The notes beneath the pieces are model-generated. The model searched no databases and was not told the DNA's origin. It saw only the letters and a list, made by a program, of their open reading frames with translations. DNA of 52,101 nt from Anaerolineaceae bacterium UBA2274. Its GTDB lineage: Bacteria; Chloroflexota; Anaerolineae; Anaerolineales; Anaerolineaceae. Location of the stretch: assembly GCA_002347705.1 (NCBI GenBank), contig DDWY01000065.1, positions 1-52,101 of the forward strand, read 5' to 3'. Positions 23,519-32,440 of this stretch are shown piece after piece; the stretch's first letter is position 1, and each line of letters opens with the position of its first letter. The position numbers were made by a program, and so were the translations under genes.

Positions 23519-24973
23519 TTACTCTCCTACCTGTACATTATCGAAGCGGCAGACCGGGACGCCGTGCCCGAGCTGCATGATCTGGTTGGGCGCACCTTTG
23601 CCGCAGTTCTCGACATAATGGACGTTCCAGGTGCTTTCATCACCCACAGCTGTGAGTGAATTGTAGAATGGAAGGGTTTCACCGCGATAAGTCGGATTCT
23701 TTACCACCTGTTTCTTCTTTCCATCTTCCACCAGCCAGCCAATGTCGCAGGCAAAATGGAATTGCTCACGGTTGGAACCAATTGACCAGCTTTTGTCGCC
23801 GTCCAGCACCAATCCATACTTGGTGTTGGCGATGATGTCTTCCAGGCTGCCGTCTGTACCGGGGTCAATGTTGATATTGGTCATGCGTTCGATCGGCACA
23901 CGATAGAAGGATGTGGCGCGGTTTGCGCCGCTGGATCCATCAAAGATCTGTTTTTTAGCTTTAGCGTTGGCTTCTTCCACCATCTGACGCCCGGTAATCG
24001 CGCCGACGAGAATGCCCTTATCGATCAGCAGGTTATCCTGGGCAGGCACGCCGTCATCATCAAAACCGAAGCTGCCTGGGCTATTGGGCTCGAGGGCGTT
24101 CGCGCGGGCTGTCAGTTTTTCAGAGCCGTAGCGCAGATTGCCGAAGTCTTCCAACCGCACAAACGAACCGCCGGCGAAGGAGAGTTCATAACCGAGGATC
24201 CGGTCCAGCTCCAGGGCATGACCGATGGTCTCGTGAGTCTGAAGGAACATGATTCCGTTCAGCAGGATGACAGACATCTTGCCATTGGGGGCGTCATCCG
24301 CAACCAGCACCTGGTTCAACTCACTCACAATGCGTTCTGCGTTGGCGAGGAAGTCTGTTTCATTAATGCTCTCCCAACCGCGAGTCGCACCTGTGCGTCC
24401 TGGCTGGTATTTCCGGCGTTGCATTCCACCATCCTTATCTATACCCATCGCGTGGATGGAGGGAAAAACTTCGATGATGTTTTTCTCAATCTCCGAGCCT
24501 TCAGAATCCAGAAATATGATTTGCTTGCGGACGAACTCAAGCATACCGAAGCGCTGAACAACACCAGGTTGGTTGAGCGCGGCGTCCATTTTTTGCAGGA
24601 ACGCAACTTTTTCATCCAAACCTACGGTGAAGGGGTCGATCTGATTGGGGCTGGTGAAGCTGTCGACGACGGCTTCTTTTTCAGCCAGGCGGATGGGGAA
24701 GGTGACGCGTTCGGAAGCGATGCGCGCGTTGTCGAAGGCTCTGTCAAAAATCGCGCTCGGATTGGTAAGGGCCGAGGACGCCGAGAAGCCCCAGGCGCCG
24801 TTATAGAGTACGCGCACACCCATGCCACTCTGGCTGGAAGCATTGTTTTCTTTGAGGTTGCCATTCCACATAAAGAGGAAGTTGCTATCTTCCCGTGGGT
24901 ACCATCGGGCGTCAACATAGTGCGCGCCTTTGGCTTTCAACAGGTCTATTTGTTCTTTAATTTTTTCTCTCAC
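23519..24973 (-). CDS. tldD: TldD-family metalloprotease subunit
   Basis: The 484-residue protein carries the zinc motif HETIGH (His247-Glu248 to His252) followed by ALELDRILGYE, diagnostic of the catalytic TldD half of the TldDE protease. The start is GTG at 24971-24973, preceded by AGGAG. TldD cleaves short exposed peptides after they thread into the complex; specific substrates here are unknown. It is the first gene of a two-gene unit with tldE, and a TATAAT-like -10 lies near 25003-25008 on the minus strand. Confidence 0.9.
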   Translation of the reverse strand: MREKIKEQIDLLKAKGAHYVDARWYPREDSNFLFMWNGNLKENNASSQSGMGVRVLYNGAWGFSASSALTNPSAIFDRAFDNARIASERVTFPIRLAEKEAVVDSFTSPNQIDPFTVGLDEKVAFLQKMDAALNQPGVVQRFGMLEFVRKQIIFLDSEGSEIEKNIIEVFPSIHAMGIDKDGGMQRRKYQPGRTGATRGWESINETDFLANAERIVSELNQVLVADDAPNGKMSVILLNGIMFLQTHETIGHALELDRILGYELSFAGGSFVRLEDFGNLRYGSEKLTARANALEPNSPGSFGFDDDGVPAQDNLLIDKGILVGAITGRQMVEEANAKAKKQIFDGSSGANRATSFYRVPIERMTNINIDPGTDGSLEDIIANTKYGLVLDGDKSWSIGSNREQFHFACDIGWLVEDGKKKQVVKNPTYRGETLPFYNSLTAVGDESTWNVHYVENCGKGAPNQIMQLGHGVPVCRFDNVQVGE

Positions 24974-25175
24974 GCTGGATCTCCTGTATTTGAACTGTAA
25001 TAAATATTATAGTGTTTTAAGCTGGTTTGTGCTTGTTCTTGCATCACTGGCAACCTGCACAGCAGCTTTAAGGATAAACTAATAAGAATTACGACGCCTG
25101 ATGATATCGGGAACTTTTTTGCTCAGAAATCGTCATTAATAAAGTCTGTTCAGTGCAGATTATTTGAGGTTGCAA

Positions 25176-25991
25176 ATGAAACGAGAGCCTAAAGAGGCAG
25201 ATTTACCAGAGAAAACCAGCAAAAAAAACCGATTACAACGGGAAAAACGCGACCATCACTGGCGATGGGTTCCGCGCGTTTTTGTTAAACCGCGCAGCAC
25301 GCTTGCCCGCGTCAACGAGCAGGATAAAGCAGCTTGGTTTGCTCCCATGCTCATCCTTGCTGTCATGGTTCTTCTGGCGGTGGTGGTGGCTGCTCCGATC
25401 AAACGCGTCAACATTCAAACAGGGGCAACAATCCCGGAAGACTTCCAATGGTGGTCCCAGGATCGCCAACAGCAATTCCTGCAAGCGCAGCAAAACCTGA
25501 CTTCTCCCACGTTTATGTACCTCTTCCCTTTGATATCAGGCCTGGCAGGATATCTACTCTTTTGGGTGATCTGCTCGAGTTTACTCTACCTCTCGCTGAC
25601 GCTGGCTGGAAGCCGAACAACCAATCAGAAGGTCAGCAATCTGATTGCCTGGGCAATGCTTCCGTTCGCACTACGCGAATTGGTCAAAGTAATCGTTATC
25701 ATCAGTTCAAAAAGGCTGATTGATGAACCCGGACTCAGCTACCTGGTTGCCAGCGATGCCACAGGCATCATGGCCTGGCTGAAGGGGATACTGGGGCAGG
25801 TGGATTTTTATGGCTTGCTTTTTGTCGTTTTTCTCTTTCTTGGAGCGCTCCCGCTTTCAGGATTGCGTGCCAACAAGGCAGTGTTTGCCACGACGGTCGC
25901 CCTCGTCCTGGTGCTGCTACTGGTGGGGTTACCCTCTGTCATCTCGACAGCTTTAAGCGGTCTGGGTGGCTCAGGGTATTACTTCTTCTAA
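25176..25991 (+). CDS. Yip1-family membrane protein
   Basis: The 271-residue protein has a charged N-terminal tail (about 1-55) rich in Lys and Arg, then five membrane helices, as in Yip1-domain proteins. Such proteins are often the first gene of exporter operons, but their role in bacteria is unknown. The ATG at 25176 is chosen over an upstream TTG because GAGGT lies just before it. The ABC ATPase follows 8 bases after the stop. Confidence 0.75.
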   Translation: MKREPKEADLPEKTSKKNRLQREKRDHHWRWVPRVFVKPRSTLARVNEQDKAAWFAPMLILAVMVLLAVVVAAPIKRVNIQTGATIPEDFQWWSQDRQQQFLQAQQNLTSPTFMYLFPLISGLAGYLLFWVICSSLLYLSLTLAGSRTTNQKVSNLIAWAMLPFALRELVKVIVIISSKRLIDEPGLSYLVASDATGIMAWLKGILGQVDFYGLLFVVFLFLGALPLSGLRANKAVFATTVALVLVLLLVGLPSVISTALSGLGGSGYYFF

Positions 25992-25999
25992 GGTGATTT

Positions 26000-26710
26000 A
26001 TGAGTGATAGTTTTGTAAGCGTTCGCGACTTGGTAAAAACCTACAAAATGGGCAGCACTCTGGTCCATGCTCTGAGTGGGGTCTCGCTTGAAATTGAGCG
26101 CGGTACCTTTACCGTGCTCATGGGTCCTTCAGGTTCTGGCAAGAGTACCTTGCTGAACATGATTGGCGGTCTGGATTGGCCTACTTCAGGGACTATACTG
26201 GTGGATGGCGAGCAGATCGACCGGATGGATGAGAACCAGCTGGCAAATTACCGGCGGGACAAGCTGGGCTTTATCTTCCAGACTTTCAACCTGGTCTCGA
26301 CCATGACAGCAGAAGCCAATATCGGGTTTCCATTGCGATTTTCGGGCATTAAGAAGGATCGACGGCTGAAGCGCGCCAAAGAATTGATGATACAAGTGGG
26401 GATGGAAGACCGCATCGGTCATAAGCCTACTGAACTTTCTGGCGGTCAGCAACAGCGTGTGGCGGTGGCGCGCGCTTTGGTCAATGACCCCCCATTGATC
26501 CTGGCAGATGAACCCACCGGCAACCTCGATACTCAAAGCGGAATTGTGATCATGCAGCTGCTCGAGCAACTCTGCAAAGCCGGCAAAACGATCATCGTTG
26601 CCTCCCACGATCCACGGATGTTCAATTATGCGACCCATCGGATTAATTTACTCGATGGAAAACTTGTGAGCGATGCTCAATATCAGGAATCAATTCAGCA
26701 TCTTGGCTGA
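26000..26710 (+). CDS. ABC transporter ATP-binding protein, MacB/LolD type
   Basis: The 236-residue ATPase has Walker A GPSGSGKS at 42-49, the signature LSGGQQQR and Walker B LILADEPTGNLD. The last motif is characteristic of the MacB/LolD/FtsE group, which works with FtsX-type permeases to extract or push out membrane-bound cargo rather than import. It lies between a Yip1 protein and a secreted CARDB-like protein, with the cognate permease two genes on. AAGGTGA is the ribosome site. Confidence 0.93.
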   Translation: MSDSFVSVRDLVKTYKMGSTLVHALSGVSLEIERGTFTVLMGPSGSGKSTLLNMIGGLDWPTSGTILVDGEQIDRMDENQLANYRRDKLGFIFQTFNLVSTMTAEANIGFPLRFSGIKKDRRLKRAKELMIQVGMEDRIGHKPTELSGGQQQRVAVARALVNDPPLILADEPTGNLDTQSGIVIMQLLEQLCKAGKTIIVASHDPRMFNYATHRINLLDGKLVSDAQYQESIQHLG

Positions 26711-26721
26711 GAAGGTGAACA

Positions 26722-28371
26722 ATGAAAAAGAATCTACAAATTGCGCTTATCGTTACGATATTTTTTGGGTTAGCAGCCTTGCCGTTCCTCAACCAGCAAT
26801 GTCATGCCATGACCTCTGTCTGGGTGGATCCCCCCACCGAAACCCCTGCGCCAACCCAGGTGCCGTGGGGCTGGGTACCGGATAATGTTAATGTGATCGA
26901 TCCGCAGACCGTCCAACCGTTGGTTATCCTCCAGGATACAAACCCAGTGCGGCCTCTGCTCTATATTGTGGATTATCACACCAGCCTGGGCGGCAAAAAT
27001 GTCAATCCCTACGGCACTTTTGGTCTGACTTTTACCGTTGGCAATAACGGACGCGGTGACGCGCATGCCCGCAACATTGTGATGACCTTCAGCAGTGCCG
27101 ATTTCGATCCGTTGGACGGCAGTGTCATCACGTTTTATGAGGTCGATGCTGATAACAAGGGCAATGAAACTCACACCCACAACTTCAAGGTCAATGATAT
27201 GTCTACCTGGAAGTATTCCGGGCAGATCCAGGCCGTCACTACCTACACCGATCCCAGCGGCAACCCCTATTCCGACACTTTCATCTTCACCATTATGATC
27301 AACCAGACTGCCAGCACTGGTTCCACCGCTGCCACAGCCACTCCATCGGCTATCGTAAGACCTCAGATGGTGGTCAACAGCTACTCCACCGATATCGATC
27401 CCCTTCAGCCCGGATCTCAATTCAAACTGGGGTTGAAGGTCAGCAACGCTGGCACTGCCGACGCGCGTGCCGTGAGCCTGGTTTATGGCGGCGGGGCAAC
27501 TGCTGGCACCACCGACCCTCTGGGTACACCTCAGGCGGGTGGTGTAGGCGGTGCGGGCGGAGATGTGAGCAACTTTGCGCCTGTGGGCAACAGCAACGTC
27601 ATCTTACTTGGGGATGTTCCGGTAGGCGGCACTTTGAGCCCGGAGCAGGAGTTTATCGTAAATGTGACCACCAACCCTGGAGCCTACCCGCTCAAACTTT
27701 CCTTTGTCTATACCGATGCCAAGGGTGTCCGCATGGTGGATGATCAGGTCATCACGCTGCTGGTCTATTCGCTTCCTCAATTGGAGTTTAGTTTTTACCA
27801 GCCCATGGAGGGGATGATCACTGCTGGTCAGATGGGAATGCTGCCAATCCAGATCACCAATCTTTCCAGGAAGAGTGTGGTGCTTGGAAATGTCGTCGCC
27901 ACCAGCCCCAACGGAGAGATGAGCAACAACAGCATCCTGGTGGGCACGCTTGACCCGGGCGGTTACTTCACCTTTGACCCTATGTTCATGCCGTTTAGCG
28001 AAGGCGAAGCGACCATCAATTTCGAAATCCGCTATACGGATGATTTTAACCAGTTGCGAACCTATAATAGTTCCTTGAGTGTCAATGCAAACCTACCGGT
28101 GGAAATGCCCACGCCTTATCCAATGCTGGACGAAAATGGCAACCCGGTGCTTGATGAGAATGGCAACCCAATTATGATCGACCCGATGAACCCCTTCCCT
28201 AATGGCAACCCCCAGGAGCCATCCTCGCAGCCGGGCTTCTTCGCGCGCATCTGGAACGCCATTAAAAGTTTCTTTGGCTTTGGTTCTGACAACAATAACG
28301 AGAAACCTACTGACCCGGGCATGGAGGGAGAAATCTATTACGAAGGCGGTGGCGGCGGCAAGATGCCCTAA
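26722..28371 (+). CDS. Secreted protein with CARDB/IG-like repeats
   Basis: The 549-residue protein has a signal peptide (cleavage probably near residue 29, after CHA) and about three beta-rich CARDB/COG1361-like segments with N(N/T/A)GxxxA(R/H)-type loops (VGNNGRGDAHARNIV and VSNAGTADARAVSLV). Then comes a tandem LDENGNPV linker and a Gly-rich tail. C-terminal NAIKSFFGF could be an amphipathic or membrane-close helix. In such operons the secreted partner replaces the MacA adaptor. It may gather cargo for, or be exported by, the ABC pump. Function is inferred from context only. Confidence 0.75.
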   Translation: MKKNLQIALIVTIFFGLAALPFLNQQCHAMTSVWVDPPTETPAPTQVPWGWVPDNVNVIDPQTVQPLVILQDTNPVRPLLYIVDYHTSLGGKNVNPYGTFGLTFTVGNNGRGDAHARNIVMTFSSADFDPLDGSVITFYEVDADNKGNETHTHNFKVNDMSTWKYSGQIQAVTTYTDPSGNPYSDTFIFTIMINQTASTGSTAATATPSAIVRPQMVVNSYSTDIDPLQPGSQFKLGLKVSNAGTADARAVSLVYGGGATAGTTDPLGTPQAGGVGGAGGDVSNFAPVGNSNVILLGDVPVGGTLSPEQEFIVNVTTNPGAYPLKLSFVYTDAKGVRMVDDQVITLLVYSLPQLEFSFYQPMEGMITAGQMGMLPIQITNLSRKSVVLGNVVATSPNGEMSNNSILVGTLDPGGYFTFDPMFMPFSEGEATINFEIRYTDDFNQLRTYNSSLSVNANLPVEMPTPYPMLDENGNPVLDENGNPIMIDPMNPFPNGNPQEPSSQPGFFARIWNAIKSFFGFGSDNNNEKPTDPGMEGEIYYEGGGGGKMP

Positions 28372-28410
28372 GCATCTTCGCAGCAAGAGGTTCACTGAAA
28401 TGGAGAACGC

Positions 28411-29706
28411 ATGCGCTTTACTGATTTTATCAGCCTGATCATCGATAACCTGAGCCGCCGCAAAGGAAGGGTGCTGTTGACTGCAATCGGGGTTGTGATT
28501 GGGACCGCTGCGGTTGTGACGCTGGTATCCCTTGGCGTGGGCTTGCAAAAAAGCGCCACCAGCCAGCTCTGGGGCATCAACGACCTGACCAGCATCGAGG
28601 TCTATCCCGGCTATCCAATGTTTGACGGTCCGATGATGAAAGAGATCACCGAGGATGATATCAAGAGACTTTCCCCGGAAGCGGTTGAGAATTTCAAAGC
28701 CATCCCGGGTGTTACCCAGGTTGTCATAAAGCAATATGTTCAAGGAGGGATGGAGATTTCGCTGGAAAAACTTGCAGCCTGGGGAAGCGCAATGGGTGTG
28801 AACCTGACAGACTTAAATGACATAGGTCTCGAAGCCAACCAGGGTGTGACCGCCATCAGCAAAGGTAAGGTGGTAGTGGGTTCTTCCTTCAACAATAACT
28901 TCTACGATCCTAATCCCCGCCCGAATTCAGAACCCTTCTCCCCGCCTGATCTGATGGGTCAAAAACTCAAGATCAAGCTCACGCGTTGGAGTCAGGATGG
29001 TACCACCTCCACCAAGTCGTATGTGCTTGAGGTGGTGGGAGTTCTCGCGGAAACGCGCGGTGAGTCTGACTACAACATGTATATGTCGCTGGATGAAGTA
29101 ACGCAGTGGAATGAGTGGTTTGCCGGCAAGCGGATTGACTATAAAAAAGAGGGCTATAACCAGATCTCCGTCAAGGTGGAGAGCCCAAAAATTGTAGTGG
29201 ATATTGCGAAACAAATTACCGACATGGGTTACCAGGCGTACACACCTCAATCCACTGTGGAAGGTATTAACAGTTACTTCTCGACCATGCAATTGGTCTT
29301 TGGCGGAGTGGGTGCTATTGCGCTGCTTGTCGCTGCTATTGGTATTGCCAACACCATGACGATGGCGATCCTGGAGCGCACGCGCGAAATCGGGATCATG
29401 AAGGCAGTTGGCGCTACCAATAACAACATCCTGACCATTTTTCTCGGGGAGGCTGCGGGGATTGGCTTTTTAGGTGGCATTGGTGGGGTGCTGGTCGGCT
29501 GGGCAATCTGCGCTGTGATCAACGCCTTGGGCGGTTCCATGCTGGCAACTGGCGGCGGCATGGGCACGCAGCTGGCTGCCTCAATCCCATTCTGGCTGCC
29601 GGTGTTCAGTGTCACTTTTGCGACCCTGATCGGGCTGATCTCCGGGCTTTACCCTGCGTTGAATGCCGCCACCCTTATCCCCGTTGACGCTCTGAAATAC
29701 GAATAA
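28411..29706 (+). CDS. MacB-like ABC transporter permease (FtsX domain)
   Basis: The 431-residue protein has the MacB plan: first helix (about 20-45, RVLLTAIGVVIGTAAVVTLVSLG), a large extracytoplasmic domain (50-290), then three helices, with the FtsX stretch TMTMAILERTREIGIMKAVGATNN at about 310-330. It ends with VDALKYE. It is the fourth gene of the Yip1-ATPase-CARDB-permease unit and works with the ATPase at 26000. Cargo is unknown; siderophore-like, peptide or lipoprotein export are candidates. Confidence 0.9.
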   Translation: MRFTDFISLIIDNLSRRKGRVLLTAIGVVIGTAAVVTLVSLGVGLQKSATSQLWGINDLTSIEVYPGYPMFDGPMMKEITEDDIKRLSPEAVENFKAIPGVTQVVIKQYVQGGMEISLEKLAAWGSAMGVNLTDLNDIGLEANQGVTAISKGKVVVGSSFNNNFYDPNPRPNSEPFSPPDLMGQKLKIKLTRWSQDGTTSTKSYVLEVVGVLAETRGESDYNMYMSLDEVTQWNEWFAGKRIDYKKEGYNQISVKVESPKIVVDIAKQITDMGYQAYTPQSTVEGINSYFSTMQLVFGGVGAIALLVAAIGIANTMTMAILERTREIGIMKAVGATNNNILTIFLGEAAGIGFLGGIGGVLVGWAICAVINALGGSMLATGGGMGTQLAASIPFWLPVFSVTFATLIGLISGLYPALNAATLIPVDALKYE

Positions 29707-29720
29707 GCTTGATCCTGATC

Positions 29721-29760
29721 AAAACCCATGTCGCTTGATCATCTGACATGGGTTTTGTTT
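29721..29760 (+). terminator. Terminator after the ABC operon
   Basis: AAAACCCATGTC (29721-29732) and GACATGGGTTTT (29745-29756) form a perfect 12-bp stem with a 12-base loop, then TTT. Confidence 0.92.
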
Positions 29761-29849
29761 TGTCCAATTTCTCACTGCAGGTCTATACCGATGATGGAAA
29801 GTGGTAAATCTCACAGGTATAATTTCTTAAACTAATCTCAGGAGCTATT

Positions 29850-30842
29850 ATGCTATTCGTCGAAAATGAACCAAACAAAGACCCCCGGATAAACCTCGCC
29901 ATAGAAGAGTATCTGATCAAAAGTATTGCCCCCAAGGAAGAGATTTTGCTTTTTTACATCAACAAACCTTCCATTATCATCGGGCGGAACCAAAACACGA
30001 TCCAGGAAATCAACGTGGATTATGTCAAAGCTAACGACATTATCGTTGTCCGAAGGCTATCGGGCGGTGGAGCGGTCTATCATGACCTCGGAAACCTCAA
30101 TTTTTCCTTTATCGCGCCAAATTCACCAGGTAATTTTCACAATTTCCAAAAATTTACCCAGCCTGTGATTAAAGTCCTGATGAAAATGGGTGTGCCGGCA
30201 GAACTTTCCGGTCGAAACGATATCCTTGTTGACGGCAAAAAGATATCCGGAAATGCTCAGTATGTTTTCGGTCCGCGCATGGTCAGCCACGGCACGCTGT
30301 TGTGGGACACGGATCTTTCGGTGGTAGGTGAAGCGCTGCGCGTGAAAAAAGCCAAGATTGAATCCAAGGGCATCAAATCTGTGCGCGCGCGTGTGGCAAA
30401 TATCACTGAATTTTTGCCCGAAAATCCCCCCGATATCATGAGCTTCCGCCAAATGATCATCGATAGCGTGAATAGCGAGAATCCGCTTGAAGAATATGTT
30501 CTGAGCGAAACTGACTGGGCTAACATTCGCCAACTCTCATCAGAACGTTACCAAACCTGGGAGTGGAATTTTGGGAAGTCGCCAGCTTTTGGTATCCAGC
30601 GGGAGATCCAGTATGGGGGCGGTTTGGTTGAAGCCTGGCTGGATGTCAGCCGTGGAGGGGTAATCAACCGGGTCAAGTTCTATGGTGATTTTTTTGGTCA
30701 GCGGGATGTCGCCGAGCTGGAAGCGGCTCTGGCAGGCTGTCACTATGACCATTCAGCCATTCTTGAGCGGCTCGGCGATCTGGAAGTAAATGATTATTTT
30801 ATCAACCTGACAGCTACGGGGCTGCTGGATTTACTTTATTGA
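29850..30842 (+). CDS. lplA: Lipoate-protein ligase A family
   Basis: The 330-residue protein joins lipoate (via lipoyl-AMP) to a Lys of lipoyl domains in ketoacid dehydrogenases or glycine cleavage H protein. It has the lipoate-binding motif RRLSGGGAVYHDLGNLNFSF (residues 69-88, all family positions present), the catalytic Lys in VDGKKISGNAQ, and a C-terminal accessory domain (about 250-330) in which lipoylate ligases of the bacterial two-domain kind show their extra fold. CAGGAG precedes the ATG, and TATAAT is at about 29818. It stands alone, without lipB or gcv genes. Confidence 0.92.
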   Translation: MLFVENEPNKDPRINLAIEEYLIKSIAPKEEILLFYINKPSIIIGRNQNTIQEINVDYVKANDIIVVRRLSGGGAVYHDLGNLNFSFIAPNSPGNFHNFQKFTQPVIKVLMKMGVPAELSGRNDILVDGKKISGNAQYVFGPRMVSHGTLLWDTDLSVVGEALRVKKAKIESKGIKSVRARVANITEFLPENPPDIMSFRQMIIDSVNSENPLEEYVLSETDWANIRQLSSERYQTWEWNFGKSPAFGIQREIQYGGGLVEAWLDVSRGGVINRVKFYGDFFGQRDVAELEAALAGCHYDHSAILERLGDLEVNDYFINLTATGLLDLLY

Positions 30843-30949
30843 TATAAAAATGATATTGCAGTCTTTGCCGAGCTGGTGGCAATATCTGCCGAAAGAAGTT
30901 TTGCGCGGGCAGCAATCTTGTTGCAGGTTTTGTTATAGGGAGAAGTTTA

Positions 30950-31342
30950 ATGAGTGATCAATTTAATGTTGATGCTTCCTCACAAACCGGCGCAGAGCCA
31001 ACGCAATCTCAAGTTCACCCACTTGATGCCAAGCGCGACGACGGTCCGGATTGCGTCTCCCAGGATCACCCGGATCCGTTGGTGAGCGATTGTGATGATC
31101 TTTTGCGGAAAGATCTCAGCGAGGAACTCGAAAAAAAACGAGCAGGAATCGACCCGGAACCCGAACCTGATTGGACAGATAAGGCAAAAAAGGAAATAGT
31201 CGCCGGGCTTGAACAGATCCGGGATGCCCTCCAAGAGGCTTATCGTGAGGGCAAGAATGACCCGAAAGTCAAAAAATTCGGCGAGGACGTAAAAGAAACT
31301 TTCCGCTCCATTGGGGACGAGATCGGTAATTTGTTTGACTAA
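30950..31342 (+). CDS. Small acidic protein of unknown function
   Basis: The 130-residue protein is highly charged, with a polar, Pro- and Asp-rich first half (residues 1-75) and an amphipathic helical second half (KKEIVAGLEQIRDALQEAYREGKND). It has no signal peptide or membrane helix. The strong AGGGAGAAG ribosome site favours a real gene. I recognise no family. Disordered-plus-helical design suggests a protein-binding role, but that is a guess. Confidence 0.7.
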   Translation: MSDQFNVDASSQTGAEPTQSQVHPLDAKRDDGPDCVSQDHPDPLVSDCDDLLRKDLSEELEKKRAGIDPEPEPDWTDKAKKEIVAGLEQIRDALQEAYREGKNDPKVKKFGEDVKETFRSIGDEIGNLFD

Positions 31343-31352
31343 AACCATCAGA

Positions 31353-32363
31353 TCAGGGTAGGTTAGGGGGCTCTTCCTGTTCTTTGTTTGGCCTAAAGGG
31401 GGAACGTAATTTATCTGCTGCCGCGCGTTTGGTGTATTCCGGGCGCTTGTCGTAACGGCGGGTGGTATCGGCACTGGCATGTCCGGCGATCGCAGAAACG
31501 GTCAGTACGTCGATATCAGCTTCCAACAGGTCAGTTATGGTGGTTCTGCGCAGGTCGTGTGGACTGAAGGACGCCAAACCGGCTTGCTTTTGACGAGATT
31601 TCAGGATGTAATAGACAGCCTGGGGGGATAAACGTTTCAGGCTGACTTTGCCCCCCTTGCTGACGCGCGTGAAGAGCGGCCCAAGCTGCCGCCCCCGGAT
31701 TTGGAGCCAGGTTTCGATGGCAGGGACGGCATCCTGGGAAAGATAGACAAAGCGCTGTTTGCTGCCCTTGCCGAGGATGCGAATTTTCTGGCTGTCGAGG
31801 TCAAGGTCAGCCAGGTTAAGGTCCACGGTTTCCTGGCGGCGCAGGCCACACGCGTACATCAAGGAGATAATGGCAGTGTCGCGGATACCCAGGTGGGGAT
31901 TGGTATGGTCAGACTGGCAGGCGCCTATGAGCTCTTCCAGCTCACTCATTGCCAGAGAACGCCCGCGGGGCAGCGACTCCACCCGCAAGGAGTGCACACC
32001 AGCAGCACGATAGTAATCGTTGTGATCAGAATAAAGTCCCAGTCGGTAGGCTTCTTCAAGCACGCGGCGTAAGGCAACCAGGTGTTTATTGATAGTTGCT
32101 TTCGCGTAGCCAATATCCACCATGTGAGCGCTCAGACCGCTGGTGTTTTCATAGCGCAGCAGGTGCCAGGGGAAGGTGAGCGCATCAGAATTTTTACCAT
32201 CCGAGAATATGTAAGCAAGATTGTTGAGGGCGGTGGATTGCGTACGCTTACCGGCCGGGCTGAGCGTGTTCAGATAAGCCAGAGCAGGGGAGGGCGAGGG
32301 ATCGCTGGGCTGCAGCTGCTCTTTGGTAAGTGGGGTAAGGGCGTGCTTGTGATCAGGGGGCAT
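31353..32363 (-). CDS. Tyrosine recombinase/integrase
   Basis: The 336-residue protein has the complete catalytic set: Arg175 (CGLRRQE), Lys199/Lys202 (GKGSKQR), His269-x2-Arg272 (SPHDLRR), His295 (AGHAS) and Tyr304 (RRYDKR). The N-terminal SAM-like DNA-binding part is about residues 25-125. Start at ATG 32361-32363 is favoured by AAGGA just upstream; the longer frame runs into IS sequence. It resembles the XerC/D and integron-type recombinases. No attachment site is apparent beside it, and an IS now lies 77 bases from its start. Confidence 0.9.
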   Translation of the reverse strand: MPPDHKHALTPLTKEQLQPSDPSPSPALAYLNTLSPAGKRTQSTALNNLAYIFSDGKNSDALTFPWHLLRYENTSGLSAHMVDIGYAKATINKHLVALRRVLEEAYRLGLYSDHNDYYRAAGVHSLRVESLPRGRSLAMSELEELIGACQSDHTNPHLGIRDTAIISLMYACGLRRQETVDLNLADLDLDSQKIRILGKGSKQRFVYLSQDAVPAIETWLQIRGRQLGPLFTRVSKGGKVSLKRLSPQAVYYILKSRQKQAGLASFSPHDLRRTTITDLLEADIDVLTVSAIAGHASADTTRRYDKRPEYTKRAAADKLRSPFRPNKEQEEPPNLP

Positions 32364-32432
32364 TGCTTTCCTTTTGGGAATAATATTCTCTGATAGTATT
32401 ATAACAATAATCAACCGGGGTGCGGAGTGGTG

Positions 32433-32440
32433 CAAGAACG
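32433..32440. repeat. Target-site duplication, left
   Basis: CAAGAACG borders the IS on its left; the same 8 bases recur at 33966-33973. Confidence 0.85.

Noticed and set aside
30950..31342. CsbD- or YtxH-like stress protein
   Set aside because: The second half is only generally helical; no family motif could be matched.
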